Assembly: GCF_030811595.1 (NCBI RefSeq)
Contig: NZ_JAUSRB010000001.1
Location: 1,901,783-1,965,782 of the forward strand
Direction: 5' to 3'
Origin: Streptosporangium brasiliense
GTDB lineage: Bacteria; Actinomycetota; Actinomycetes; Streptosporangiales; Streptosporangiaceae
DNA: 64,000 nucleotides
Part shown: positions 8,253-17,289 of the stretch, piece by piece
Position numbering within the stretch: position 1 is the first letter of the stretch
Layout of the letters: every line of letters begins with the position of its first letter
The notes under the pieces: generated by a model
Database searches by the model: none
Told to the model about the DNA's origin: nothing
The model's input: the letters and a program-made list of their open reading frames with translations, nothing else
Translations under genes and position numbers: made by a program

Positions 8253-8590
8253 TCATGCCGGTGCCGCTCAATCAGGCCAAGGCCGATTTCTTCCGTACCC
8301 TCGGCCATCCGGTCCGCATCCAGGTGCTCGAACTGCTGCAGGACGGCCCACTGCCCGTCCGTGACCTTCTGGCCGCGATCGACGTCGAGGCGTCCAGTCT
8401 GTCCCAGCAGCTGGCGGTGCTGCGCCGAGCCGGGATCGTGACCGCCACCCGCGAGGGGCCCACCGTCGTCTACGCCCTGTCCACCGCCGATGTGGCCGAT
8501 CTGATGGTCGCCGCCCGGCGGATCCTGACCGAGCTGCTGGCGGGTCAGGGAGAACTGCTGGCCGAGCTGCGGGCGGAGGCCCGCGGATGA
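8249..8590 (+). CDS. ArsR family winged-helix regulator
   Basis: A 113-residue regulator (111 if the ATG at 8255 is used). The winged helix spans about 10-90, with LGHPVRIQVLELL and the recognition helix region VEASSLSQQLAVLRRAGIVTATREG. The metal-binding ELCVCDL motif of classical ArsR proteins is absent (PLPVRDLLAAI instead), so it probably does not sense arsenic. It is coupled to the small gene upstream and overlaps the next gene by ATGA. Homologues of this subtype often regulate anion transporters, but none is adjacent here. Confidence 0.85.
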   Translation: MIMPVPLNQAKADFFRTLGHPVRIQVLELLQDGPLPVRDLLAAIDVEASSLSQQLAVLRRAGIVTATREGPTVVYALSTADVADLMVAARRILTELLAGQGELLAELRAEARG

Positions 8591-8805
8591 GCGCTCACCC
8601 CGACCCGAGGACCGCCGTGACCAACCGGAAGAGGAAGACCCTCGAAGAGCGGATCGCCGACCGTCAGGCGCAGCGGCCCGTGCTGAAGGAGGGCAGCCAG
8701 TTCGAGCACGGGCCGGCGAAGTTCGTGTTCGTCTTCCTCATCGCGGTGGTCGTGCTGATCCACTTCGTCGGCCTGGCGGTCGTCATGGCATGGGATCTCG
8801 GCTGA
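8587..8805 (+). CDS. Small single-pass membrane protein
   Basis: A 72-residue protein overlapping the ArsR stop by ATGA. The charged N-terminal half (NRKRKTLEERIADRQ) is followed by one hydrophobic segment at about 48-70 (FVFVFLIAVVVLIHFVGLAVV). No family is recognised. Coupling to ArsR suggests shared expression. By topology a basic cytoplasmic N-terminus is likely. Confidence 0.6.
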   Translation: MSAHPDPRTAVTNRKRKTLEERIADRQAQRPVLKEGSQFEHGPAKFVFVFLIAVVVLIHFVGLAVVMAWDLG

Positions 8806-8846
8806 GGCCGGCACGGGGATTCGGCCGAAGCCGGAGCGGAAATCAG

Positions 8847-8878
8847 TAGGACGTCCTAGTATTTACTAGGACGTCCTA
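8847..8878. promoter_or_regulatory. Twin palindromic operator upstream of icmF
   Basis: TAGGACGTCCTA, a perfect 12-bp palindrome, occurs at 8847-8858 and again at 8867-8878. The centres are exactly 20 bp apart, about two helical turns. The second copy extends to a 16-bp palindrome, ACTAGGACGTCCTAGT. It lies 56-87 bases before the mutase start. The form fits cooperative binding by a dimeric TetR-like repressor whose gene is not adjacent. Confidence 0.8.
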
Positions 8879-8933
8879 GTAATTTTGAGGGAAGTCCAGG
8901 TGGAGTAGTCGGCCGTCAGTCGGAGGAGCCCTC

Positions 8934-11900
8934 GTGCACGTTCCCGTCAATCCGGTCCGCGTCGTCACGGCGGCGGCGCTGTTCGACGGCCACGACGCGG
9001 CCATCAACATCATGCGGCGGATCCTGCAGTCGCAGGGCGCCGAGGTCATCCATCTGGGCCACAACCGCTCCGTCGACGAGATCGTCACCGCGGCGATCCA
9101 GGAGGACGCGCAGGGCGTGGCCGTCAGCTCCTACCAGGGCGGACACGTGGAGTTCTTCACCTACCTGGTGGACCTGCTGCGCGAGCGCGGGGCCGGGCAC
9201 GTGAAGGTCTACGGCGGGGGCGGCGGGGTGATCGTGCGCGAGGAGATCGACCTCCTGCACGCCCACGGCGTCGCCGGGGTCTTCTCGCCCGAGGACGGCC
9301 AGCGGCTGGGGCTGGCCGGAATGATCAACAAGGTGGTCGAGGCGTGTGACGTGGACCTGACCGCCGGCGGGGCGCCCGCGATGGCCGAGGTGGTCGCGGG
9401 CGACCACCGGGCGCTGTCGCGCGCGATCACGATGGTGGAGTCCGGCGCCGCGGACGCCTCGTGGCTGGAGGCGCTGCGGGGTGCCGCCGCCGCCCGCACG
9501 GTCCCGGTGCTGGGCATCACCGGCACCGGCGGTTCGGGCAAGTCCTCGCTCACCGACGAGCTGCTGCGCCGGATCAGGATCGACTTCGAGGACAAGCTCC
9601 GGGTCGCCGTCATCGCGGTCGACCCGACCCGGCGGCGCGGCGGGGGAGCGCTGCTGGGCGACCGGATCAGGATGAACAGCCTGTCCGGCGGCGGCGCCTA
9701 CTTCCGGTCCCTGGCCACCCGGGGGGCACAGGAGCTGCCCGCGCACCTCGGCGACGTGATCGCGGCCTGTCGGGCGGCGGGCCACGACCTGGTGATCGTG
9801 GAGACTCCTGGCATAGGGCAGGGCGACGCGGCGATCGTGCCGTTCGCGGACGTGTCGCTGTATGTGATGACGCCGGAGTTCGGCGCGGCCTCCCAGCTGG
9901 AGAAGATCGACATGCTCGACTTCGCCGACGTGGTCGCGATCAACAAGTACGAGCGCCGGGGCGCCGAGGACGCGCTGCGCGACGTGCGCCGCCAGCTCGT
10001 CCGCAACCGAGAGGCGTTCGGGGTCCCGCCGGAGGAGATGCCCGTCTACGGCACGATCGCCTCCCGCTTCAACGACGCCGGCGTCACCGCGCTCTACCAG
10101 CGCCTCAGGGGCCTGCTCGGCGAGCACGGGCTGCCCGAGACCCCGGGCGTGCTCCCCGAGGTGAGCGGGAACACCTCGAAGGTCGCCGACGGCATCGTGC
10201 CACCGGCCCGGTCCCGCTACCTGGCCGAGATCGCCGAGACCGTCCGCGGCTACCACGCCCACACCGCGGATCAGGCGGAGGCGGTGCGCGGCCTGCAGCG
10301 GCTCACCGCCGTCCGGGAGATGATCGCCGAGGAGGGCGCCGACACCGCCGCCGTGGACCTCCTGCTGGCCCGTGCGGCCGCCGGAGTCGATCCCGGCAGC
10401 CGGGCGCTCCTGGAGGGATGGAGCGCCACGGCGGAGGAATACCGGGCCGACGAGCTGGTGGTGAAGGTCCGCGACCGGGAGCTGCGGACCCCGCTGTGGC
10501 GCCAGACGCTGTCGGGCAACCGGATCCCGCGGGTGGCGCTGCCGCGGCTGTCCGACCACGGCGACCTGCTGCGGTTCCTGCGCGCGGAGAACCTGCCCGG
10601 CCGCTTCCCGTTCACCGCCGGCGTCTTCCCCTTCAAGCGGGACGACGAGGACCCGACCAGGATGTTCGCCGGAGAGGGCGACCCGTTCCGCACCAACCGG
10701 CGCTTCAAGCTCCTGTCGGAGGGCCAGCCGGCGACCCGGCTGTCCACCGCCTTCGACTCGGTCACGCTGTACGGCAACGACCCCGCGCTCCGCCCCGACA
10801 TCTACGGCAAGGTCGGCACGTCGGGGGTGTCGATCGCGACGCTCGGCGACATGAAGGCGCTGTATGACGGGTTCGACCTGTCGGCGCCCAACACCTCTGT
10901 CTCCATGACGATCAACGGGCCCGCGCCGACGATCCTGGCCTTCTTCCTCAACACCGCCGTCGACCAGGCGCTCGACCGCTTCGGCGACACGCACGGCCGC
11001 CCGCCCTCGCCCGAGGAGGCCGCGGAGCTGCGCGCCAGGACGCTGGCCACCGTGCGCGGCACCGTGCAGGCCGACATCCTCAAGGAGGACCAGGGGCAGA
11101 ACACCTGCATCTTCTCCACCGAGTTCAGCCTGCGGATGATGGCCGACATCCAGGAATGGTTCATCGCCAACGGGGTGCGCAACTTCTACTCGGTCTCGAT
11201 CTCCGGCTACCACATCGCCGAGGCCGGGGCCAACCCGATCAGCCAGCTCGCCTTCACCCTGGCCAACGGCTTCACCTACGTCGAGGCCTACCTGGCCCGC
11301 GGCATGAAGATCGACGACTTCGCGCCGAACCTGTCGTTCTTCTTCTCCAACGGCATGGACCCCGAATACAGCGTGCTCGGGCGGGTGGCCCGCCGCATCT
11401 GGGCGGTGGCGATGCGCGAGCGGTACGGCGCCGCCGAGCGGGCGCAGAAGCTGAAGTACCACATCCAGACCTCCGGCCGATCCCTGCACGCCCAGGAGAT
11501 GGACTTCAACGACATCCGCACCACCCTGCAGGCGCTCATCGCGATCTACGACAACTGCAACAGCCTGCACACCAACGCCTTCGACGAGGCCGTCACCACC
11601 CCGTCCCCCGACTCGGTACGGCGGGCCATGGCCATCCAGCTCATCATCAACCGCGAGTGGGGCCTGGCGATGAACGAGAACCCGCTCCAGGGCTCGTTCA
11701 TCGTCGACGAGCTCACCGACCTGGTCGAGGAGGCCGTGCTCAAGGAGTTCGAGCGCATCTCCGACCGGGGCGGCGTGCTGGGGGCGATGGAGACCGGCTA
11801 CCAGCGCGGGCGCATCCAGGACGAGTCGATGCTGTACGAGACCCGCAAGCACGACGGCTCCCTGCCCATCATCGGGGTCAACACCTTCCGCAACCCCAAG

Positions 11901-12155
11901 GGCGAGGTCGACCACGGCCCGCTGGAGCTGGCGCGTGGCACCGAGGAGGAGAAGCAGTCCCAGCTACACCGCCTGCGCGACTTCCAGGAGGCGAACGCCG
12001 GACAGGCCCCGCAGGCCCTGCAGCGGCTCCGCCAGGCGGCGGCGTCGGACGAGAACGCCTTCGCCGCGCTGATGGACGCCGCCCGCGTCTGCTCCCTCGG
12101 TCAGATCACCGAGGCGCTGTTCGAGGCCGGCGGGCAGTACCGCCGTAACGTGTGA
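8934..12155 (+). CDS. icmF: Fused cobalamin-dependent acyl-CoA mutase (IcmF type)
   Basis: A 1073-residue protein fusing three units. The N-terminal B12-binding domain (about 1-135) has the cobalt-ligand histidine in FDGHDAA. A MeaB-like G-protein chaperone domain (about 165-420) has Walker A GTGGSGKSS, ETPGIGQGD and NKYERRG in place of NKxD. The substrate-binding mutase barrel spans about 500-1073. This order is that of isobutyryl-CoA mutase fused (IcmF), which interconverts isobutyryl- and n-butyryl-CoA. Some members prefer isovaleryl- or pivalyl-CoA, and the substrate cannot be settled here. The GTG start follows GGAGGAGCCCTC. It links branched-chain acyl units to fatty acid and polyketide supply and is controlled from the twin palindrome upstream. 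Confidence 0.93.
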   Translation: MHVPVNPVRVVTAAALFDGHDAAINIMRRILQSQGAEVIHLGHNRSVDEIVTAAIQEDAQGVAVSSYQGGHVEFFTYLVDLLRERGAGHVKVYGGGGGVIVREEIDLLHAHGVAGVFSPEDGQRLGLAGMINKVVEACDVDLTAGGAPAMAEVVAGDHRALSRAITMVESGAADASWLEALRGAAAARTVPVLGITGTGGSGKSSLTDELLRRIRIDFEDKLRVAVIAVDPTRRRGGGALLGDRIRMNSLSGGGAYFRSLATRGAQELPAHLGDVIAACRAAGHDLVIVETPGIGQGDAAIVPFADVSLYVMTPEFGAASQLEKIDMLDFADVVAINKYERRGAEDALRDVRRQLVRNREAFGVPPEEMPVYGTIASRFNDAGVTALYQRLRGLLGEHGLPETPGVLPEVSGNTSKVADGIVPPARSRYLAEIAETVRGYHAHTADQAEAVRGLQRLTAVREMIAEEGADTAAVDLLLARAAAGVDPGSRALLEGWSATAEEYRADELVVKVRDRELRTPLWRQTLSGNRIPRVALPRLSDHGDLLRFLRAENLPGRFPFTAGVFPFKRDDEDPTRMFAGEGDPFRTNRRFKLLSEGQPATRLSTAFDSVTLYGNDPALRPDIYGKVGTSGVSIATLGDMKALYDGFDLSAPNTSVSMTINGPAPTILAFFLNTAVDQALDRFGDTHGRPPSPEEAAELRARTLATVRGTVQADILKEDQGQNTCIFSTEFSLRMMADIQEWFIANGVRNFYSVSISGYHIAEAGANPISQLAFTLANGFTYVEAYLARGMKIDDFAPNLSFFFSNGMDPEYSVLGRVARRIWAVAMRERYGAAERAQKLKYHIQTSGRSLHAQEMDFNDIRTTLQALIAIYDNCNSLHTNAFDEAVTTPSPDSVRRAMAIQLIINREWGLAMNENPLQGSFIVDELTDLVEEAVLKEFERISDRGGVLGAMETGYQRGRIQDESMLYETRKHDGSLPIIGVNTFRNPKGEVDHGPLELARGTEEEKQSQLHRLRDFQEANAGQAPQALQRLRQAAASDENAFAALMDAARVCSLGQITEALFEAGGQYRRNV

Positions 12156-12205
12156 CAGGGGCCGGCCCGGCCGGGGAGCCGGCCACGGGCCGAGAGGACG
12201 GCGAG

Positions 12206-12973
12206 ATGAGAGACGACACCGGCGCCACGGTCGCGGTCCCCGCGAGGGTGCGCCGGATCGTCTCCCTCGTCCCCTCCCTGACCGAGACCGTCGCGGCGAC
12301 CGCGCCCCGGCTGCTCGTGGGGGCCACCGACTGGTGCAGCCACCCCGCCGGCCTCGACGTCACCCGGGTCCGGGGCACCAAGAACCCGGACCTGGAGCTG
12401 ATCAGGTCGCTCCGCCCCGACGTCGTGCTGGCCAACTTCGAGGAGAACCGGGCCGCCGATCTCGACGCGCTCCGGGCGGCCGGCGTCCCGGTGTGGGTGA
12501 CGGTCATCCGTACCGTCGACGAGGCGCTGGCCTCGCTGGAGCGCGTTCTCACCCAGGCGTGCCGGCTGCCCCGCCCGGCCTGGCTGGACGGGGCGGAGGC
12601 CGCCTGGCGGCAGGAGGCCCGCGCCCCGTGGTGCCGGGCGGTCATCCCGGTGTGGCGCCGGCCGTGGATGGTCGTCGGCGGGGAGACCTTCACCGGCGAC
12701 GTGCTGGCCCGGCTGGGCGTGGTGAACATCTACGCCGACCACCCCGAGCGCTACCCGAAGATCCCGATCGACCGGCTGCGGGAGGCCGGGCCCGACCTGG
12801 TGGTGCTGCCGGACGAGCCGTACCGCTTCACCGCGGACGACGGCCCCGAGAGCTTCCCCGGCGTCGCGGCGGCCCTGCTCGACGGGCGCCGCCTGACGTG
12901 GTACGGCCCCTCGCTCGTCGAGGCGCCCGCGGTGCTGTCGGCCCAGCTACGCCGTACGATCATCGGCGGCTGA
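12206..12973 (+). CDS. BtuF-like helical-backbone metal/cobalamin receptor without signal peptide
   Basis: About 255 residues. VRRIVSLVPSLTETV at the start and LRPDVVLANFEENR after it are marks of class III periplasmic-binding proteins of the BtuF type. There is no signal peptide or lipobox at either plausible start, so it should be cytosolic, unlike a true ABC receptor. ATG 12206 follows GAGAGGACGGCGAG. An upstream in-frame GTG at 12152 overlaps the mutase stop and would give 273 residues. No ABC permease lies nearby. Its position directly after a B12-dependent mutase suggests cobalamin handling for IcmF, which is inference. Confidence 0.8.
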   Translation: MRDDTGATVAVPARVRRIVSLVPSLTETVAATAPRLLVGATDWCSHPAGLDVTRVRGTKNPDLELIRSLRPDVVLANFEENRAADLDALRAAGVPVWVTVIRTVDEALASLERVLTQACRLPRPAWLDGAEAAWRQEARAPWCRAVIPVWRRPWMVVGGETFTGDVLARLGVVNIYADHPERYPKIPIDRLREAGPDLVVLPDEPYRFTADDGPESFPGVAAALLDGRRLTWYGPSLVEAPAVLSAQLRRTIIGG

Positions 12974-13044
12974 ACCCCGGGTCGAAACGTCGGCGGCGCA
13001 GCCCGGCGCGGGGCACTTTCCCCGGCTCGGTGATCCCGCGTGGT

Positions 13045-14289
13045 TCACGCGGACACCGGCGGCCTTTCTCGGCTGACCGTTTCGAGCAGCAGCCTCGCGG
13101 CCACCGTCGCCCCGTCGGTGCGGACCGTACCGGCCACGGCCCTCGCCCGGGCGCCGGTCTCGGGGGCCAGCGCCGTCCTGAGCGCGGCTGACAGGGACTC
13201 GGTGGTCGGGGTCGGGCCGTCGTGTGCCGCGCCGATGCCCAGCTCGGCCACCCGGGCGGCCCAGTACGGCTGGTCCGCTATCTGGGGCACCACCACCTGG
13301 GGCGCGCCGGCCCGGGCGGCCGTCGTCGTGGTGCCCGCGCCGCCGTGGTGCACGACGGCGGCCACCCGGCCGAACAGTGCCTGCTGGTTGACCTCGCCGA
13401 CGGCGAAGCAGTCGTCCCGGTCGTCGGTCAGGGCCAGGCCGGCCCAGCCGCGCGAGACGAGTGCGCGGCGGCCGTGCGCGCGGACCGCCTCGATGGCCGC
13501 CCGGGCGACGTCCTGCGCGGCGCGCATGGGCATGCTGCCGAAGCCCACGTACACCGGGGGCGCGCCGGTGTCCAGGAACGCCTCCAGATCGGCCGGGAGC
13601 GGGCGTCCGTCCGGCCGGATCCAGGCGCCGGTCTGCACCACGTCGAGATCCGCCGGCTGCAGCCACGGGCCCAGGGCCGGGTCCGCCGCCAGCCACGGCT
13701 GGTCGGTGAAGACGTGGTCGCGGACGTTGTCCACCGGGGGCAGGCCGATCGACGCCCGGTGGCCGTTGATCGCCTCGCCGAACAGCGCGTTCATGTCCTC
13801 CGTGTTCAGGTCCCACAGCACCCGGTTGTCGGTCACCTCCGGTGGGAGCGGCCGGGTCCACGCGAGCGGCGGGTGGTGCGGCGACGGCAGGTAGGTCGGG
13901 AAGTAGGCCACGAACACGTAGGGGATGCCCAGCTTCTCGGCCACCGACCGCGCGGCGGCCGCGGCCGGGATCAAGCCGGTCGCCACCACCGCGTCACATC
14001 CCTCGGCCACCGCGGCGACCGATCCGTACGTCGCGGCGACCATCTGGGCCGCGCGCTGGGGCAGGCCCGCCGCGGGCAGCGGCTCCTTCCCGGTCACCGC
14101 CCCGGACGCCATCTCGCGCACCGACCGGCCGAGCGGCACCAGCGGGAGGCCGGAACCGTCCAGCAGCTCCGCGAAGTCCGGCGGCGCGCACACCCGCACC
14201 TCCGCGCCGAGCTCCCGCAAACTCACCGCGAGCCCCACCATCGGTTCGACGTCCCCGCGCGACCCGTACGTCAACAACAACACACGCAT
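13045..14289 (-). CDS. Glycosyltransferase, GT1/MGT (GtfA-like) family
   Basis: A 414-residue GT-B enzyme opening MRVLLLTYGSRGDVEPM, the classic start of vancomycin-type and macrolide-type GT1 enzymes. The C-terminal nucleotide-sugar site includes VVHHGGAGTTTTAARAGAPQVVVPQ, followed by DQPYWAARVAELGIG. Such enzymes transfer a sugar from an NDP-sugar to a small-molecule or sterol-like acceptor. No sugar-biosynthesis genes or aglycone pathway are adjacent, so a self-protection or housekeeping role is possible. The start at 14289 matches the family N-terminus; the frame stays open upstream but with no similarity. It is convergent with the BtuF-like gene. Confidence 0.92.
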   Translation of the reverse strand: MRVLLLTYGSRGDVEPMVGLAVSLRELGAEVRVCAPPDFAELLDGSGLPLVPLGRSVREMASGAVTGKEPLPAAGLPQRAAQMVAATYGSVAAVAEGCDAVVATGLIPAAAAARSVAEKLGIPYVFVAYFPTYLPSPHHPPLAWTRPLPPEVTDNRVLWDLNTEDMNALFGEAINGHRASIGLPPVDNVRDHVFTDQPWLAADPALGPWLQPADLDVVQTGAWIRPDGRPLPADLEAFLDTGAPPVYVGFGSMPMRAAQDVARAAIEAVRAHGRRALVSRGWAGLALTDDRDDCFAVGEVNQQALFGRVAAVVHHGGAGTTTTAARAGAPQVVVPQIADQPYWAARVAELGIGAAHDGPTPTTESLSAALRTALAPETGARARAVAGTVRTDGATVAARLLLETVSRERPPVSA

Positions 14290-14420
14290 TCCACGACTCC
14301 CGTTTCCGCAGGTTCTGGCCTCGGCCGACGATTCTGCGGCACGACCCGGGTCTTGTGGCAAGCCCGCCGGTGCACTATAGGTTGAGAGCGGAAAGGAGCG
14401 GACGCCCCCCTTCCCCGTTA

Positions 14421-14441
14421 CCGTCCGCTGTGAACGGACGG
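14421..14441 (-). terminator. Short hairpin after the acyl-CoA synthetase gene
   Basis: CCGTCCG / CGGACGG, a 7-bp stem with loop CTGTGAA, 63 bases past the synthetase stop in its transcription direction. The spacer 14290-14503 otherwise holds the glycosyltransferase promoter region. Confidence 0.4.
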
Positions 14442-14503
14442 CCTCCTCCTCTCCTCCCCGGCCTCGGACGGCACCGCCGGGTCGCCGGACGCACCGTCTC
14501 CGT

Positions 14504-16207
14504 TCAGGTCCGCAGCTCGGGGAACTGGTCGTCGCGCCACTCCGTGGCCGAGCCGGTGCCGGCGGCCCGCTCCTCGCGGGCTCGGAGCTCGACCCGGCGG
14601 ATCTTTCCGGAGATCGTCTTGGGCAGCTCGGCGAACTCCACCCGGCGCACCCGCAGGTAAGGGGCCAGCTTCTCCCGCGCGTGGCGCAGGATGGCCAGCG
14701 CGGTCTCCCGGTCCGGCGTCCAGCCCGGGGCGAGCACGACGTACGCCTTGGGCACGGCCTGCCGGACCGGGTCGGGCGCGGGCACCACCGCGACCTCGGT
14801 GACGGCCGGGTGCTCGATGAGCACGCTCTCCAGCTCGAACGGCGAGATCTTGTAGTCGGAGGCCTTGAACACGTCGTCGGTCCGCCCGATGTAGGTGATG
14901 TAGCCCTCCGCGTCCCGGGAGGCGATGTCACCGGTGTGGTAGTAGCCGCCGGCCATCGCCTCCCGCTCCCGGCGGGGGTCGCCCTGGTAGCCGGTCATCA
15001 GGTTCATCGGCCTGCGGGCCAGGTCGACGCAGATCTCGCCCTCCTCGGCCGGCTCCCCGGTGATCGGGTCGACCAGCACCACCGGCACCCCGGGGAGCGG
15101 ACGGCCCATCGAGCCGGGCTTGACCGGCGCCCCCGGGGTGTTGCCGACCTGGGCGGTGGTCTCGGTCTGCCCGAACCCGTCGCGCAGCGTCAGCCCCCAG
15201 GCGTTGCGGACCTGCTCGATGACCTCCGGGTTCAGCGGTTCGCCGGCCGCCGTCACCTCCCGCAGCGAGCCGGGACCGCCGGACAGGTCGGACTTGATCA
15301 GCATCCGCCACACCGTCGGCGGCGCGCAGAACGTGGTCACCCCGGCCCGGCGGATCTGGGCCAGCAGCGCGCCCGCGTCGAAGCGGGCGTAGTTGTAGAC
15401 GAAGATCGTCGCCTCGGCGATCCACGGGGCGAAGAAACAGCTCCACGCGTGCTTGGCCCAGCCCGGCGAACTGATGTTCAGGTGCGTGTCGCCCGGCCGC
15501 ACGCCCATCCAGTACATGGTGGACAGATGTCCGGCCGGGTAGGACACCTGCGTGTGCTCCACCAGCTTCGGCCGGCTGGTCGTGCCGGAGGTGAAGTACA
15601 GCAGCAGCGGGTCGTCCGGCGCGGTGCCCGGGTGCGCCACGGGCCCGGCCGCGCCGGCGTAGGCGTCGCGATAGGCGGCCCACCCCGCCGGTGCCTCGCC
15701 GACGCAGATCCGGGTGTAGTCGCCCGCCACCCCGGCGAACTTCGCGGTGTCCGCGCTGTTGGCGATGACGTGCCGGGCGCCGCCGCGCTCGATGCGGTCG
15801 GGCAGGTCCGCCGGGCCCAGTGCCGTGGTCGTCGGCATGATCACCGCGCCGAGCTTCATCACCGCCAGCATCGACTCCCACAGCTCGACCTGGTTGCCCA
15901 GCATGACGAGCACGCGGTCACCGCGGCCCACCCCCTGCCCGGCCAGCCAGGCCGCGACCTGGTCCGAGCGGCAGGCGATCTCGTCGAAGGTGTGGCGGGT
16001 CTCAGACCCGTCCTCCTCGACCAGCCACAGGGCCGTCCGCCCGTTGCCGCGGGCGATCACGTCGAACCAGTCGTGCGCCCAGTTGAAGGCGCCCTGGAAC
16101 ACCGGCCACACGAACCGTCCCACCGCCCCCTCGTAGTCCCCGCCCAGGTCCAGCAGCAGGTCCCGGGCCTCCCGGTAGATCTCGGTGTTCTTCGTCGTGC
16201 CCACCAT
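14504..16207 (-). CDS. Acyl-CoA synthetase, ANL superfamily (medium-chain/acetyl type)
   Basis: A 567-residue adenylate-forming ligase that activates a carboxylate to acyl-AMP and then acyl-CoA. It has the P-loop YFTSGTTSRPK (about 200-210), the A5-type DGFGQTETT, the aspartate motif YHTGDIA and the catalytic lysine in KTISGKIRRVEL near the C-terminus. The length and N-terminal NWAHDWFD region resemble medium-chain acyl-CoA synthetases rather than long-chain FadD. GGAGGGAGCC precedes the ATG. It is divergent from the PIG-L gene across a spacer holding an 18-bp perfect hairpin. Substrate is unknown; the neighbouring IcmF suggests short or branched acids. Confidence 0.93.
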   Translation of the reverse strand: MVGTTKNTEIYREARDLLLDLGGDYEGAVGRFVWPVFQGAFNWAHDWFDVIARGNGRTALWLVEEDGSETRHTFDEIACRSDQVAAWLAGQGVGRGDRVLVMLGNQVELWESMLAVMKLGAVIMPTTTALGPADLPDRIERGGARHVIANSADTAKFAGVAGDYTRICVGEAPAGWAAYRDAYAGAAGPVAHPGTAPDDPLLLYFTSGTTSRPKLVEHTQVSYPAGHLSTMYWMGVRPGDTHLNISSPGWAKHAWSCFFAPWIAEATIFVYNYARFDAGALLAQIRRAGVTTFCAPPTVWRMLIKSDLSGGPGSLREVTAAGEPLNPEVIEQVRNAWGLTLRDGFGQTETTAQVGNTPGAPVKPGSMGRPLPGVPVVLVDPITGEPAEEGEICVDLARRPMNLMTGYQGDPRREREAMAGGYYHTGDIASRDAEGYITYIGRTDDVFKASDYKISPFELESVLIEHPAVTEVAVVPAPDPVRQAVPKAYVVLAPGWTPDRETALAILRHAREKLAPYLRVRRVEFAELPKTISGKIRRVELRAREERAAGTGSATEWRDDQFPELRT

Positions 16208-16268
16208 GACGGCTCCCTCCGGCGGCGACGGGGTGTCGCGCGTGACTGTCAGGACTCACCTACCCGCT

Positions 16269-16317
16269 CGGCGGGCGGCCGGAATCAGGCGGACGGCCCG
16301 ATTCCGGCCGCCCGCCG
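16269..16317. repeat. 18-bp perfect inverted repeat in a divergent promoter region
   Basis: The arms 16269-16286 and 16300-16317 are perfectly complementary (CGGCGGGCGGCCGGAATC on the left), with a 13-base loop. The element lies between two divergent starts (16207 and 16374), so it cannot terminate either gene. It could form a 5' leader hairpin or a large operator. Confidence 0.8.
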
Positions 16318-16373
16318 GCGGCCGTAGAGTGATCGGGGCCGCGTGGCCTTCTTATCCGGAGGGGTCGATATCC

Positions 16374-17189
16374 ATGGCTGACGAGCTGACACTGATGGCT
16401 GTCCACGCCCATCCCGACGACGAGGTGATCGGGACGGGCGGCATCTTCGCCAAGTGCGTCGAGGAGGGCATCCGCACCGTCCTGGTCACCTGCACCAACG
16501 GGGAGCAGGGTGACGGTCCCGGCGGGGTGAAGCCGGGGGAGCCCGGCCACGACGAGGCGGCGGTGCGCGAGCGGCGGCTGGAGGAGCTGCGCGAATCCGT
16601 GGCCCACCTCGGGATCGACCATGTGGAGCTGCTCGGCTACCGCGACTCCGGCATGGTGGGCTGGGCCGCCAACGAGGCGCCGGACGCCTTCGCCAACGTC
16701 CCCGTCGAGCAGGCCGCCGGGCGGCTGGCCGCGTTGATGGAGCGCTACCGGCCGCAGGTCGTCGTCACCTATGACGAGAACGGCAACTACGGCCACCCCG
16801 ACCACATCCAGGCCAACCGGATCACCCTCGCCGCGGTCGAGGCATCCGGCATCCCCAGCAAGCTCTACTACACCGCGGTGCCCCGGGAACGGGTCGCCGA
16901 GCTGTTCGAATACCTCCGCTCGATCGGCGGGGCCCCCGAGGACCTGGAACTCCCCCCGGACTTCGGCACCCCGGAGGAGCAGATCACCACCGTGGTCGAC
17001 GTGGAACCCTACGTGGAGCACAAGCGCAAGGCGCTGGAGGCGCACGCGAGCCAGGGCGAGAACATCTTCCTGCTGCGCATGCCCGCCGAGGCCCAGCAGC
17101 GGGCGCTCGGCCACGAGGCGTTCATCCGCCACCTCAGCCGCGTCCCCGCCGCCGACCGTGAGGACGACCTCTTCGACGGCCTGCGCTAG
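16374..17189 (+). CDS. PIG-L family zinc deacetylase (Mca/LmbE-like)
   Basis: A 271-residue N-acetylglucosaminyl deacetylase-fold protein. The zinc site is visible as AHPDDE near residue 13 and GHPDH near residue 142. In actinomycetes this family includes MshB (mycothiol synthesis) and Mca (mycothiol S-conjugate amidase). The internal YDENGNYGHPDH and length are typical of that group. Mca versus MshB cannot be separated by eye; the ending VPAADREDDLFDGLR resembles Mca or unassigned LmbE-like members. CCGGAGGGG precedes the ATG. Confidence 0.88.
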   Translation: MADELTLMAVHAHPDDEVIGTGGIFAKCVEEGIRTVLVTCTNGEQGDGPGGVKPGEPGHDEAAVRERRLEELRESVAHLGIDHVELLGYRDSGMVGWAANEAPDAFANVPVEQAAGRLAALMERYRPQVVVTYDENGNYGHPDHIQANRITLAAVEASGIPSKLYYTAVPRERVAELFEYLRSIGGAPEDLELPPDFGTPEEQITTVVDVEPYVEHKRKALEAHASQGENIFLLRMPAEAQQRALGHEAFIRHLSRVPAADREDDLFDGLR

Positions 17190-17289
17190 GCCCTGTCCTG
17201 TAGATCACTGTTCGCTGGAGGCGGGCCCGGGGCGATCACGCGGGTGGCGGCCGGAGGCGCCCCGCGCCGATAGTGTGCGGAGGGTGTAC

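Noticed and set aside
8916..11915. 999-codon open frame opposite icmF
   Set aside because: It is an antisense shadow caused by GC-rich third positions. Its protein is Arg/Gly/Val/Asp-rich with no motif, while the other strand encodes a complete IcmF with all domains.
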